64,000 bases of DNA from an uncultured Bacilli bacterium (GCA_934140155.1 CAKPBC010000001.1:1-64000), one strand, 5' to 3'; shown: positions 18,973-27,995, counted from the stretch's first letter. The notes: generated by a model from the sequence alone, not told the origin. Made by a program: numbers and translations.

Positions 18973-19377
18973 TTAATTATTAACTACAGGCATTAATAAT
19001 CCTTCGAACATTTTAGTAGCTTTTGCACCTTTATAAGTTGCTGTTGCAGTTAAAGTAAACGCTACCGCTTCTTCATTCTTAGTTTTATCTGGTAAAGTTG
19101 GAGTAGCGACAATTCTACCATATTCATTACGGGCGGAGAATATCCAACGTTCTGTTGGTGTTCCTGTCCAGTCGATTAATACTTCTGCTTTTCCAGATGA
19201 AGTACTAACCATAATACTTCCGTATAGTGATAAAGAAGAATCTACTTTTTTATATGCATTGTTAGGAATTGCTTTTAAAGCTTCGGCAGCGATTTTCTTG
19301 TCTTCACCACAAGATGTTAATGCAAAGCTAGTAATTGTTAAAGCTGCTGCTACTGCAAATAATTTTAATTGTTTCAT
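18973..19377 (-). CDS. Small lipoprotein with one atrophied Ig-like domain
   Basis: A 134-residue surface protein: signal peptide and lipobox (ALTSC, Cys 23), then one domain of the atrophied bacterial Ig type, with the closing strand FTLTATATYKGAKATKMFEG. It closely resembles the N-terminal domain of the lipoprotein at 20489-21589, with a 37-nt identical stretch in the DNA, but stops right after that domain. It may therefore be a truncated paralogue of that protein. The start has AAAGG about 11 bases upstream. It lies among pseudogenes, so it may itself be non-functional. Confidence 0.65.
   Translation of the reverse strand: MKQLKLFAVAAALTITSFALTSCGEDKKIAAEALKAIPNNAYKKVDSSLSLYGSIMVSTSSGKAEVLIDWTGTPTERWIFSARNEYGRIVATPTLPDKTKNEEAVAFTLTATATYKGAKATKMFEGLLMPVVNN
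19017..19053. repeat. 37-nt repeat, copy 1
   Basis: Identical over 37 bases to 21241-21277. It encodes the LTATATYKGAKA strand of the Ig-like domain in two lipoproteins and indicates a duplication between the two genes. Confidence 0.8.
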
Positions 19378-19568
19378 TTGTTAAATTACCTTTCTTATAA
19401 ACTATTTATTTGTTACATCAACAACATAATTTTCATTTGTGTTGTTTAATAACATTAATAGATATTTATCAAAATATGGAGATAACATTCATATGCATGT
19501 GCCACTTGGAAGAATGTTGAATTAATATCAGTCGAGATATTCTGCAATTGATTCTATTAAATTATCCG

Positions 19569-19673
19569 CTAAAATTCGAAATGCTTTTTACGATAAATAA
19601 AGTTTGTCTTTAAAGACAATTGCATTGTGTCATTAAACTTACCAGCACAGCAATAGAATCTAACAACATCACC
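19569..19673 (-). pseudogene. OB-fold lipoprotein fragment
   Basis: Minus-strand translation gives GDVVRFYCCAGKFNDTMQLS, matching the stretch VGLVVEFYCTATQFNGNIQL in the nuclease lipoprotein at 21607-23076, and then ends in TAG. It has no start and no signal peptide. It is fused at its 5' side to the nifJ-like fragment, so two unrelated pieces have been joined. The rest of 19380-19568 contains only stop-rich, AT-rich sequence. Confidence 0.6.
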
Positions 19674-19675
19674 AA

Positions 19676-19782
19676 AATGAATAAGTAAGAAGAAAGACTG
19701 TCACTGTATTACCATTGACGAGTAAAAAACTTCTTTTTACTTCCGTAATGATCTCCAATAAAAAGTCATTATAAGTATACAA
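19676..19782 (-). pseudogene. Duplicated fragment of the nifJ 5' end
   Basis: This matches the nifJ upstream region and first about 22 codons (16597-16701). The ribosome binding site is GGAGATCATT; the start codon has become ACG (19744-19746); then come EVKRSFLLVNGNT and, after divergence, TYSF (nifJ: EVKKTFLSVDGNT and SYSF). Only one arm of the nifJ inverted repeat is preserved. It is clearly a degenerate duplicate, not an expressed gene. Confidence 0.7.
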
Positions 19783-19790
19783 GAATGTTA

Positions 19791-20345
19791 CTATTTACAA
19801 ACAGCAACAAATTGTCCTTTATTAAATTTTGGCCCCCAGTTTTTATATCCTAAGTATTCTTGGAAAGTTTCATAGTGATCATTTGTATAAAATATTCTAA
19901 AGTCACTGCTATATACTAATCTTTCAACTCCCCTATTGGTGTTAGACTTTGCAATATCACATTCAGTCATTGATCGAGCGACATTAATCATGTATTCACC
20001 ATTTCCATATTTATTAGAAAAATAATCTCCGCCAACTCTAGTACTAGAGCCATATGTGTTTTTTCCGCCATTATTATATTGATCTTTTCTTATATAATTA
20101 TCTGGCAAATCATTATAAGTCTTCAAATATAACGCTACTTCGTCTTTAGAAGTATAATACTTAGTCTGAGATAAAGACGGTACAGTGCCACTATCACCAT
20201 AATGATATAAAGAAGAGCAAGGTACACTTGTTTTTATTGAAATAGATGGTGGTACAACCACAATTGTTTTATTATTATCACAAGATATTAAAGATGGAGA
20301 AAGAGATAAAAATAAAATTGATAATATTATATGTTTATTTTTCAT
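19791..20345 (-). CDS. Barnase-family secreted ribonuclease, lipoprotein
   Basis: A 184-residue surface RNase of the bacterial guanyl-preferring (barnase/N1) family. Signal peptide with lipobox LISC (Cys 22), linker, then the RNase domain from about residue 62. VALYLKTYNDLPDNYIRK and VGGDYFSN closely follow barnase. Catalytic positions are kept: Glu128 (MTECD), Arg138, Arg142 (ERLVYSSD) and His157 (TNDHYETF), plus a short C-terminal extension (about 165-184). No barstar inhibitor is recognisable nearby, reasonable for an exported enzyme. The start is uncertain: ATG 20343-20345 has a weak ribosome site, and upstream TTG/GTG codons are alternatives. Likely role: extracellular RNA degradation for nucleotide supply or competition. 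Confidence 0.87.
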   Translation of the reverse strand: MKNKHIILSILFLSLSPSLISCDNNKTIVVVPPSISIKTSVPCSSLYHYGDSGTVPSLSQTKYYTSKDEVALYLKTYNDLPDNYIRKDQYNNGGKNTYGSSTRVGGDYFSNKYGNGEYMINVARSMTECDIAKSNTNRGVERLVYSSDFRIFYTNDHYETFQEYLGYKNWGPKFNKGQFVAVCK

Positions 20346-20399
20346 TGCTTTCGAATCAAGAATTCGCTTCACCAACTTTCAAGTTTTTCTTTTTTTAGT

Positions 20400-20429
20400 A
20401 TTTTAACACATCTAAGCTTTATAAAGCAA
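20400..20429 (-). promoter_or_regulatory. Putative promoter of the RNase gene
   Basis: On the minus strand: -35 TTGCTT (20424-20429), 18-nt spacer, -10 TAAAAT (20400-20405) with a TG extension. It lies between the terminator of the importer operon and the RNase start, implying separate transcription. Confidence 0.4.
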
Positions 20430-20436
20430 ATATAAT

Positions 20437-20469
20437 AAATGGGACTGCTTCTCTCGAACAGTCCCATTT
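20437..20469 (-). terminator. Terminator of the six-gene importer/nuclease operon
   Basis: Eleven-bp stem AAATGGGACTG/CAGTCCCATTT around an 11-base loop, just after the stop of the OB-fold lipoprotein gene. A weaker T stretch follows on the minus strand. Confidence 0.8.
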
Positions 20470-20488
20470 TATATTAAAACAAATACAA

Positions 20489-21589
20489 TTAAGCAATTAA
20501 TGTAACACTTACAGGAATGAATCTAAATGCATTTTTAAGTTTAGAATTATTATATTTACTGTTAAAGTCATAAACAAATATACCTAATTCTACTTTTTTA
20601 CCTTCGAATGGTGTTAAATAAGCATCTATATCATTTAAATTATCAGTAACATTACTATTGCAGTAAAATTGAATATATGGGCTTGTTTGTCCTGTTGGAC
20701 AAGCTTCCCAAACATGGTATGAACCTGGATCATATTTAACGATATCACAAGTCATTTTTAACAATTTGCCAGAGTAATTAACAAATGAATTGTTAGTAGG
20801 ATCAACTACCCATTTATTAACTTCATCAACTGTTGTAGAAATAGCACTTTGAAGACTTGCTTGTTCATTACAAATATCTAAAACTTCCATTGAAGTATAA
20901 ATTAGTTCATCATAAGGAATTTCTAGATTCTTTGATGGATCTTCTGTTTGCATGACTTTATTTCCTTTAGAATCGTATACATATTTACCATGGCTTCCTC
21001 TAGTTCCTCTAACAGCAACTTTACGACCTGGTACATAAGAATCAATAGCATTTTGTGTATAAACTAAGATTGAGCCAGTGTCATCAGTTAAAACAGCACT
21101 AGTAGATCCACCAAATGATTTTCTGATAATACCTTCTACTATTACTTCCTTATTAGAATCAACTGGTAATGCTTTAAATTCCGCTACTGTAACTTTATCA
21201 ACTTTAGCAGTAGCAGACAATTTTCCTGTAAATACTTTTTTAGCTTTTGCACCTTTATAAGTTGCTGTTGCAGTTAAGGTGTAATCAACATCAGCCGCTC
21301 CTACTTCAGGTAAATTTATAGGTGTAGCATAAGTGACATGCAAATCATTATCTTCAAGAATTGTAAATTGACTTGATTCCCATGTAAGTGGTACAACAAC
21401 ATCTTCTTCTCCTACTAAAACTGTGATTTGATTAATCATTTGTAATTGAGAAGTTACTTTTTCATAATTTGCTGTAAGAATAGCAGCTCCTTTAACAGCT
21501 TCTTCTGCGATTGTTTTAGTTTCATTTGAGCATGCCATTAATGATAAAGACATTAATCCTGCTGCTAAAAATCCTATTTTTTTATTCAT
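20489..21589 (-). CDS. Lipoprotein with Ig-like domain and OB-fold domains
   Basis: A 366-residue surface protein. Signal peptide with lipobox LMAC (Cys 20); an atrophied bacterial Ig-like domain (about 30-125, ending LTATATYKGAKAKKVFTG); an OB-fold region (about 130-225: EVIVEGIIRK, AVLTDDTGSILVYT, GRKVAVRGTRG); and a second OB-like module (about 250-366) ending FRFIPVSV. OB folds of this type accompany extracellular nucleases and may hold nucleic acid; no catalytic motif is visible here. It is the last gene of the operon, 17 bp after the nuclease gene. It is a paralogue of parts of the 51756-53813 lipoprotein. Confidence 0.75.
   Translation of the reverse strand: MNKKIGFLAAGLMSLSLMACSNETKTIAEEAVKGAAILTANYEKVTSQLQMINQITVLVGEEDVVVPLTWESSQFTILEDNDLHVTYATPINLPEVGAADVDYTLTATATYKGAKAKKVFTGKLSATAKVDKVTVAEFKALPVDSNKEVIVEGIIRKSFGGSTSAVLTDDTGSILVYTQNAIDSYVPGRKVAVRGTRGSHGKYVYDSKGNKVMQTEDPSKNLEIPYDELIYTSMEVLDICNEQASLQSAISTTVDEVNKWVVDPTNNSFVNYSGKLLKMTCDIVKYDPGSYHVWEACPTGQTSPYIQFYCNSNVTDNLNDIDAYLTPFEGKKVELGIFVYDFNSKYNNSKLKNAFRFIPVSVTLIA
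21241..21277. repeat. 37-nt repeat, copy 2
   Basis: Identical to 19017-19053; see that entry. It lies in the Ig-like domain of the OB-fold lipoprotein. Confidence 0.8.
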
Positions 21590-21606
21590 TGTGTTTTTTT
21601 CTCCCT

Positions 21607-23076
21607 TTAATTAATTGGTGTAATATAATTGTATGATGCTATATTATTAAACATCATCATTTGATAATTATCGAAATAAGGAATCATATATCCTTTTACT
21701 TTATAACTCTTTCCAACTTCAAATAAAGTTTCATCTGGGAAAGGCGAAGTAGAGCCATCAACTCTTAAGTTAAATACAAGGCCATTATTTAATCTTGCAT
21801 AAATTGTTAAGTGTCCCTTGCTCGCATCTTTTCTAAAATAAGAATTATATTCAGTGCCACTAATAATATTTCCATCTGGATCACGATCGCCTTGTTCGAT
21901 GTTTCTTATTGTGATTGTTGTTTCAATATATTGATTTTTCTTAGATTCTAAGATGGCTTTAGTAGCGGTAGTATTATCAATACTAATTGGATCAAGATTT
22001 AATTCTGGATAATCTTTTGTTGGGCCAGTAAATGGAATAAATTCATCATTTTCATAATCGTTTTCAACAACAAACTTTTGTTTACCAGAGAATTTAACAT
22101 TGATATTACTTAATTGAATATTGCCATTAAATTGTGTCGCTGTACAATAAAACTCAACAACTAAGCCAACTTTTAAAATTGAAGCCATTGATGAACCATA
22201 AGCAGTAAAGCAATAAATTGTGGCATATAATCCAGTTTTTTCAGCTTTGAATAGATCTCTTAATACGAATGAATCCCCAATCATACCAATTACAACGCCT
22301 TTAACATGGCATTTAGAACCCGAGTGTGTTTCAGTTTCACCAATGCCAGGAACAGTTTCACCATTTTCATTTGTATAATCATAATAATTATCATAAATTC
22401 CTTGGACACCATATCCATTTACATATTCATAAATATGTTCAGAATAGTCAAATATTGGGTCTCTTTCACCATAAACTTTTGCGCCGCATCTTTCAGCATA
22501 ATCACCAGCTTCTTTAAAGGCATTAAAGTAAACTGATTCTGTTTCATAGTTATAATTTTTACTATAAGCTAATTCAACAAGTTCAAGATTTAAATTTCTA
22601 AAATCTGAATCTTTAGTCGGTTGATACCAAACCATTCCTAAATAACGTCCGTTACCATCGACTGTATCATAAATATTTCTTTCACAATCTAATACAACAC
22701 GATAAGCATTATTTAATTTATCAGCATTAAACTTACTAGCTTGCTTTCCCCATGGCTCAATTCTACCAGTAGATTCTGGTGTATCAATACCATTGTATCT
22801 AATAGTAATTTTTTCGTATTTGCCATTATGTTTAACCATAAAGTTTGTTGTATCACCATCAGTACAGAAAGCAACACTTTCTACTAAGCCAATACCTGTG
22901 TCAATAAAATCTTTTGTTTCAAAATTAGGGTCTCTTAATTTTGTTTTATCTGTTACAGGTGTGCCACGTTTTTCTAAATCAGCAGGTGTTAGCGGACCAT
23001 TATCATTTGATCCGCAACTTGCCATCAATCCAATAACTAACGTGGTAAATATTGCTTTAATTAGTTTATTTTTCAT
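21607..23076 (-). CDS. Staphylococcal-nuclease-type lipoprotein
   Basis: A 489-residue surface nuclease. Lipobox LMASC (Cys 21). The SNase (thermonuclease) domain spans about residues 60-205, with all key positions: the calcium-site DGD at 73-75 and Asp98, and catalytic Arg93 and Glu101 in RYNGIDTPES, then Arg144 in GNGRYLG. R93-E101 spacing equals R35-E43 of staphylococcal nuclease. The C-terminal half (about 215-489) holds two OB-like modules. The family cleaves DNA and RNA with calcium to 3'-nucleotides. It is embedded 11 bp after the substrate-binding protein gene, so it is very likely made together with the importer. Confidence 0.92.
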   Translation of the reverse strand: MKNKLIKAIFTTLVIGLMASCGSNDNGPLTPADLEKRGTPVTDKTKLRDPNFETKDFIDTGIGLVESVAFCTDGDTTNFMVKHNGKYEKITIRYNGIDTPESTGRIEPWGKQASKFNADKLNNAYRVVLDCERNIYDTVDGNGRYLGMVWYQPTKDSDFRNLNLELVELAYSKNYNYETESVYFNAFKEAGDYAERCGAKVYGERDPIFDYSEHIYEYVNGYGVQGIYDNYYDYTNENGETVPGIGETETHSGSKCHVKGVVIGMIGDSFVLRDLFKAEKTGLYATIYCFTAYGSSMASILKVGLVVEFYCTATQFNGNIQLSNINVKFSGKQKFVVENDYENDEFIPFTGPTKDYPELNLDPISIDNTTATKAILESKKNQYIETTITIRNIEQGDRDPDGNIISGTEYNSYFRKDASKGHLTIYARLNNGLVFNLRVDGSTSPFPDETLFEVGKSYKVKGYMIPYFDNYQMMMFNNIASYNYITPIN

Positions 23077-23087
23077 ATTTAATCACC

Positions 23088-24719
23088 TTATTTATTTTCA
23101 ACGTATGTGTTTAATTGTCTATATAAATATTGAATTAATTGATCGGCGCTATATGTTGTTCCTTCATTACCATAGAAAGCCATAGGCATTGCAGATTCAA
23201 CTGTGTTACGAATTGCATTTGAGCCACGGAATGCAGGATCAACGAAGTTTGTCCAAGTACCATCACCATAAGTATTATTAGCTACATCTGCTGCAGCAAT
23301 TCTTGCCTTATCAGCATCAGTACCAATTTTTTGATTTAAGAAATCTTGATATTCTTCAGAATTCTTTGCTGAAGCTGTTACTGGAAGATAACCTGTTTTA
23401 ATAGCAAAGTCAGCATTCTTTTCGGTTGTTAAATATTTAATAAATAACCAAGAAGCTAAGTTTTGGTATTCATTTGCTTTTAACATAGCAATGTTAGTAC
23501 CTTGAGAAATTACGAATTTCTTATCAGCACTCTTATAAGGTACTGGAGCAATACCAATTTTGAATTTTGCACCAGCTGCAATGTTATAAGATAAACCAGC
23601 AGATGAAGAAATTGTCATTGCTAATTTTAATGCTTTAAATGGATTTGAACAATATGATTCTTCTTCCCAAGTATATGGAATACCTAAATAATGTTTTTCA
23701 TTCATATCTTTGAAGTAATTAATCATTTCTCTTGCTTCTGGAGTATCAAAAGCAACATAACCAGATTCGACTGTTGTACCACGCTTTGTATAATCAGAAC
23801 CAAATTGTCTTAATGATGTAATAAAGAAGTTAGCTTGTGAATCATAGCCAATTGGGTAGAAATCTTTTGCGGCCACACCTGAGAAATCAAATGTAGCGTC
23901 AACTCCTTGGATAGGATTATTTTTAGAAGTATCAACTTCATTACCTTGAGCATCCACTACAATAGTCTTGCTGTTTTCTGAATAAGAATAATATGTGTCA
24001 TCTCCTACAACATAAATTTTCTTACCAAATGTAGAACCAACATTTGCTTTACCGCCAATGTTTGCATTTAATTTTGTTTGAAATTGTTCAGCGACTGTTT
24101 TTACTTCATCCCAAGTTGTTGGAACAGTTAATCCGTAAAAATCAAATAGTGTTTTGTTATATACCATTACTTCTGTTGATTTATTAAATGGTAATCCCAT
24201 TATATAAGGAGTAGATGTATCATCATTCTTATAAGCTAGTTCTAAGTTTTCTTTTAAGAAATCAGCATTGAAATCATTGATATCAATTTTTAAATCTGGA
24301 TCACTACTATTGATGTATCCACTTAAATCACATTGAATACCATTATAGATATATTGGGCAAAGTGATCTGGATAACCAAGAGCAACTTGTGGATATTTTC
24401 TAGTTGTAATAGCTAAGTTAATAGCTTTTGTTAATCCTGAATATCCGCCTTTTGATTCATGTACAATATCAATGTAAGGATATTTTGCTTCGAAATCAGC
24501 AATAATTTGATCTAATCCTTCAGTAATATCTTTACCAAATCCTGTCCAGAAATTAATTTGAATTGGATTGCTTTCTGTATACCTTTCTTTTAATTTGCTA
24601 ATAGAAATAACATTAGGTTCAACAACACTACCTTTTTTAACATTGGAACATCCTGTTACTCCAAGTGTCATAACACCAATCATTGACATAACACTTAATA
24701 ATTTAAAGTTGTTTTTCAT
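23088..24719 (-). CDS. ABC importer substrate-binding lipoprotein (family 1, UgpB-like)
   Basis: A 543-residue solute-binding protein: lipobox VTGC (Cys 24), then the family-1 opening INFWTGFGKDITEGLDQIIADF, with later KSTEVMVYNKTLFD and TTWDEVKTVAEQF typical of carbohydrate/glycerol-phosphate binders. It is about 100 residues longer than usual (about 420-440); part of the excess is around residues 235-300. It captures the substrate outside and delivers it to the two permeases encoded upstream. The ligand cannot be read from sequence; the operon partner suggests a nucleic-acid breakdown product, while annotation by homology would say sugar. Confidence 0.88.
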   Translation of the reverse strand: MKNNFKLLSVMSMIGVMTLGVTGCSNVKKGSVVEPNVISISKLKERYTESNPIQINFWTGFGKDITEGLDQIIADFEAKYPYIDIVHESKGGYSGLTKAINLAITTRKYPQVALGYPDHFAQYIYNGIQCDLSGYINSSDPDLKIDINDFNADFLKENLELAYKNDDTSTPYIMGLPFNKSTEVMVYNKTLFDFYGLTVPTTWDEVKTVAEQFQTKLNANIGGKANVGSTFGKKIYVVGDDTYYSYSENSKTIVVDAQGNEVDTSKNNPIQGVDATFDFSGVAAKDFYPIGYDSQANFFITSLRQFGSDYTKRGTTVESGYVAFDTPEAREMINYFKDMNEKHYLGIPYTWEEESYCSNPFKALKLAMTISSSAGLSYNIAAGAKFKIGIAPVPYKSADKKFVISQGTNIAMLKANEYQNLASWLFIKYLTTEKNADFAIKTGYLPVTASAKNSEEYQDFLNQKIGTDADKARIAAADVANNTYGDGTWTNFVDPAFRGSNAIRNTVESAMPMAFYGNEGTTYSADQLIQYLYRQLNTYVENK

Positions 24720-24757
24720 ATTTTTTTCCTTTCTTTATATAAACGCTTAACGCGCTA

Positions 24758-25681
24758 CTAACCTTTGATACCGCTTCTTGATACGCCACGCATAATATAT
24801 TTTCTAAAACATAAGAAGAAAATAAATAGAGGAAGCGTAACAACAAATGAGCCAGCTAACATTACTTCATCTTGCGAACTAAATTCACTAGAGAATGTTG
24901 CCATTAAACCATTTGATACGAGTTTCATAGAATTACCAAACCAAGGATGTGTACCAGAAGCAACTAAGTTTGGCCAAATATAAGCATTCCAAGATCCCAT
25001 TACAGATAAAATAATAATTGTTACGATGGTTGGCATAGCAATTGGAATCATTACTTTCCATAAATATTTAAAATCGCCATAGCCATCAACTTTAGCTGCC
25101 AAATATAATTCATTTGGTATTTGTTGGAATGTTTGTCGCATGTAGAATATATAGAATACACTAATTGCGTGTGTCAATATTAATGCAATATATTTATTAT
25201 CCCAGTTGAGAGCCATGATTGTTTGGAAATTGGTAATAACCATCATTTCTCCAGGAATCATCATAGTAGCTAATAAAACCATAAATATTGGTTCTTTTAA
25301 TTTGAACTCTAATCTTGCAAAAGCGAAAGCTGCAAGCACTGTTGTAACAACAGTAATTATTGTACTACAAATACCCACAATTAATGTATTTAAGAAATAT
25401 TGTAAGAATTCTGAAGATCTTCCAGAACTACCAATCAAAATAATTTTAAAATTATCTAATGTTGGATTTGGAGCAAAGAAATAAGGCATGCCACGAGAAT
25501 TTTCTTCTAACATTGTTGCACGACTTTTTAAAGATGTGTTAATCATCCAATAAAATGGGATTAACATAAATATTGCCATTATAGTTAAGAAAGTATAAAG
25601 TAATATTTTTGTAATAATATTCGTTATTTGGTATCTTTTTCTTGCTTTTTCATCAGCAAAGTACATATCACGTTCTATCAT
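24758..25681 (-). CDS. CUT1-type ABC importer permease (MalG/UgpE-like)
   Basis: A 307-residue inner-membrane subunit with six predicted transmembrane segments. The binding-protein-dependent permease motif reads AAKVDGYGDFKYLWKVMIPIAMP (EAA loop) near residues 195-215, contacting the ATPase. The start has TAAGGAGG upstream. It follows the other permease by 11 bp. MalG/UgpE-like assignment rests on the N-terminal arrangement and on position after the MalF-like gene. Confidence 0.9.
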   Translation of the reverse strand: MIERDMYFADEKARKRYQITNIITKILLYTFLTIMAIFMLIPFYWMINTSLKSRATMLEENSRGMPYFFAPNPTLDNFKIILIGSSGRSSEFLQYFLNTLIVGICSTIITVVTTVLAAFAFARLEFKLKEPIFMVLLATMMIPGEMMVITNFQTIMALNWDNKYIALILTHAISVFYIFYMRQTFQQIPNELYLAAKVDGYGDFKYLWKVMIPIAMPTIVTIIILSVMGSWNAYIWPNLVASGTHPWFGNSMKLVSNGLMATFSSEFSSQDEVMLAGSFVVTLPLFIFFLCFRKYIMRGVSRSGIKG

Positions 25682-25692
25682 ACTTTACCTCC

Positions 25693-26625
25693 TTAATAAT
25701 GGACTCTTTTTTTACTGACTAAGAATTGTACGCCAGTAATTGCCATAATTATAATAAGTAATATAACTGATCCCGCTGCTGCTTTAGTTAAACCACCATT
25801 TTGTGATCCATCAACAAATTGGTAAATGTAACCAACAACAGTTAACCATTCTTTACCACTACTACCACCAAAGTTACCTAAACCATTAGATCCTCCACCA
25901 AAGATGGAAATAACACTTGTATAAGCTTTGAATGCACCAATGAATGATGTAATAGTAATATAAAGAATTTGAGGAGATAACAATGGAACAGTAATTTTTC
26001 TAAAAATTCTTCCTCTGCTTGTTCCATCAATTCGAGCAGCATCATAATATTGTTTATCGATGCTTTGAAGTCCAGACATAAATACCAATACTTTAAAAGC
26101 TAATCCTGTCCAAATAGTATAAGTTACAATAACTGCAAACATTTCCCATCTGCCACCAGTAATCCACGCTTTTCCTGCTGTGCCTAATATAGCATTTAAT
26201 AACCCAGTATCTCTACCAAAAATAACTTTAAATACCATACCTAAAGCAATCGAGTTAGTTACATATGGTAAGAAGAATATTGTTTGATATAATCCCTGTA
26301 ATTTTTTAATACTATTTAAGCAAACTGCCATCATTAAAGAAATGATAATTGTTAATGGTACAGATACTATAACAAGTAATGCAGTGTTTCCAAGAGCTCT
26401 TTGGAAATCAGGATCTCCTAATACATCAGCATAACCTCTTAATGAAGGAAATTGTATATATGAATTTGCAAAGAAATTAATAAGTCCACCTTCATTAAAA
26501 CTGAAATCTTCCATAAAAGACATTAATACAGCATATACGATTGGGATAATCATAAATACAAATAATGCTATTAATGCAGGAGCTAGAGCAAGAGCAGCTT
26601 TCCAACCATCTCTTTTTCCTTCCAT
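25693..26625 (-). CDS. CUT1-type ABC importer permease (MalF/UgpA-like)
   Basis: A 310-residue membrane protein with six predicted segments. The EAA-loop equivalent is YYDAARIDGTSRGRIFRKITVPLLSP. It begins MEGKRDGWKAALALAPALIA, the usual short cytosolic lead of UgpA-type subunits. Its ATG shares one base with the TAA of the ATPase gene (TAATG), indicating coupled translation. It pairs with the 24758-25681 subunit to form the channel. Confidence 0.9.
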   Translation of the reverse strand: MEGKRDGWKAALALAPALIALFVFMIIPIVYAVLMSFMEDFSFNEGGLINFFANSYIQFPSLRGYADVLGDPDFQRALGNTALLVIVSVPLTIIISLMMAVCLNSIKKLQGLYQTIFFLPYVTNSIALGMVFKVIFGRDTGLLNAILGTAGKAWITGGRWEMFAVIVTYTIWTGLAFKVLVFMSGLQSIDKQYYDAARIDGTSRGRIFRKITVPLLSPQILYITITSFIGAFKAYTSVISIFGGGSNGLGNFGGSSGKEWLTVVGYIYQFVDGSQNGGLTKAAAGSVILLIIIMAITGVQFLVSKKRVHY

Positions 26626-27980
26626 TATTTTATCCTCTCTCCTGTTTCTTCAAAGACATATAATCTTTTTGCAGAGAACATCATTAATCCTTCTTGAACT
26701 GATGAACGCATTTCTGAAGAAATAATTATTCTTAACTTCGAAGATTGTTTATCAATATTACCAACAATTGACATATCACGACCAATATGTTCAACATAAG
26801 CTACCTTAACAGGTATACGACCTTTTGGATCGATAATAAACATTTCTGGACGAATAGCAATTTTAACTGATCTATTAAGTTTTTTTTCAATTCTAACATT
26901 ATTCAAAGCATCATTAATGCTTTCAACATTTAAGTTTGGATTCTTATCAACAAACTTTTGAATAATGTCATTTTGAATTTCTAAGTCTACGATAGGTTCT
27001 CCTTTTTCATAAACTTTTGGTTCTTCAGCTACCGCCTCATTATTTTCAACACTTTGTTCTTCGTAATTATAAACAACTTTTAAGAAATCATTATATTCAC
27101 CATTAAACCCAGCTTTTTTAAATGCTTCATAAGCATCTTCTGAGCCTAAATCTAAATCATCTTTGCCTTCAAAACCTTTTGAATCAAGAATCTTATTGTT
27201 AATGTATAATTTATTATTTTTAATTTTCCCATCAAACACGTTAATAGCAGGTGATCCTAAGAATTTTGCTACAAATAAATTAGCAGGTTCATCATAAACA
27301 TATTGAGGTTCTCCAACTTGTTGAATAACACCATTGCACATGACTACAATAAAGTCTGAAATGCTCATTGCTTCTTCTTGGTCGTGGGTAACGAAAATAG
27401 TTGTAATTCCTGTTTCTCTTTGAATTCTTCTAATTTCTTCACGAGTTTGAAGCCTTAAACGAGCATCCAAGTTACTTAATGGTTCATCTAGCAATAAGAC
27501 TTTTGGAGTTTTAGCTAACGCACGTGCAATTGCAACACGTTGTTGTTGCCCTCCTGATAACTCTTTTGGCTTACGTTCAAGATATTTACCAATATCTACT
27601 AATGCAGCCATTTTGTTTGTGATTTCATACATTGTTTCTTTTGGTAACTTAGGCCTAATATTTTCCAAAGGGAACATGATGTTTTGTCTAACTGTAAGGT
27701 GTGGATATAGTGCATAATTTTGGAATACAAGTCCAATACCTCTTTTTTCTGGTGGCATGCCTGTGACATCTAAATCACCAAAATAAATTTTTCCTTCTGT
27801 AGCTTTATGTAACCCAGCAATCATATAAAGAGTTGTTGACTTGCCACAACCAGAAGGTCCTAGTAATCCCACCAATTTTCCATCAGGAATTGTCAAATTC
27901 ATATTATTGACGGCTACTGTTGCAGGTCTATTTTTAGAACCTGGGAAGACTTTGGAAAGATTTTCTAATTTAACTTCCAT
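26625..27980 (-). CDS. ABC importer ATPase (MsmX/UgpC-like) with an inserted segment
   Basis: The ATP-hydrolysing subunit. Walker A GPSGCGKST (41-49), Q-loop VFQNYALYPHLTV, signature LSGGQQQR (141-148), Walker B VLLLDEP and H-loop VTHDQEEAM are intact. The C-terminal TOBE-like region resumes at IAIRPEMF. Between them, about residues 255-365 form an acidic, Lys/Asn-rich insert not found in the usual about 365-residue members, giving 451 residues in all. First gene of the importer operon; the start is behind AGAAGGAG. Confidence 0.9.
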   Translation of the reverse strand: MEVKLENLSKVFPGSKNRPATVAVNNMNLTIPDGKLVGLLGPSGCGKSTTLYMIAGLHKATEGKIYFGDLDVTGMPPEKRGIGLVFQNYALYPHLTVRQNIMFPLENIRPKLPKETMYEITNKMAALVDIGKYLERKPKELSGGQQQRVAIARALAKTPKVLLLDEPLSNLDARLRLQTREEIRRIQRETGITTIFVTHDQEEAMSISDFIVVMCNGVIQQVGEPQYVYDEPANLFVAKFLGSPAINVFDGKIKNNKLYINNKILDSKGFEGKDDLDLGSEDAYEAFKKAGFNGEYNDFLKVVYNYEEQSVENNEAVAEEPKVYEKGEPIVDLEIQNDIIQKFVDKNPNLNVESINDALNNVRIEKKLNRSVKIAIRPEMFIIDPKGRIPVKVAYVEHIGRDMSIVGNIDKQSSKLRIIISSEMRSSVQEGLMMFSAKRLYVFEETGERIK

Positions 27981-27995
27981 GTTTTTTCTCCTTCT

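Noticed and set aside
19603..19618. 16-bp palindrome TTGTCTTTAAAGACAA as an operator
   Set aside because: It lies inside the decayed OB-domain fragment, not before any gene, so it is likely chance.
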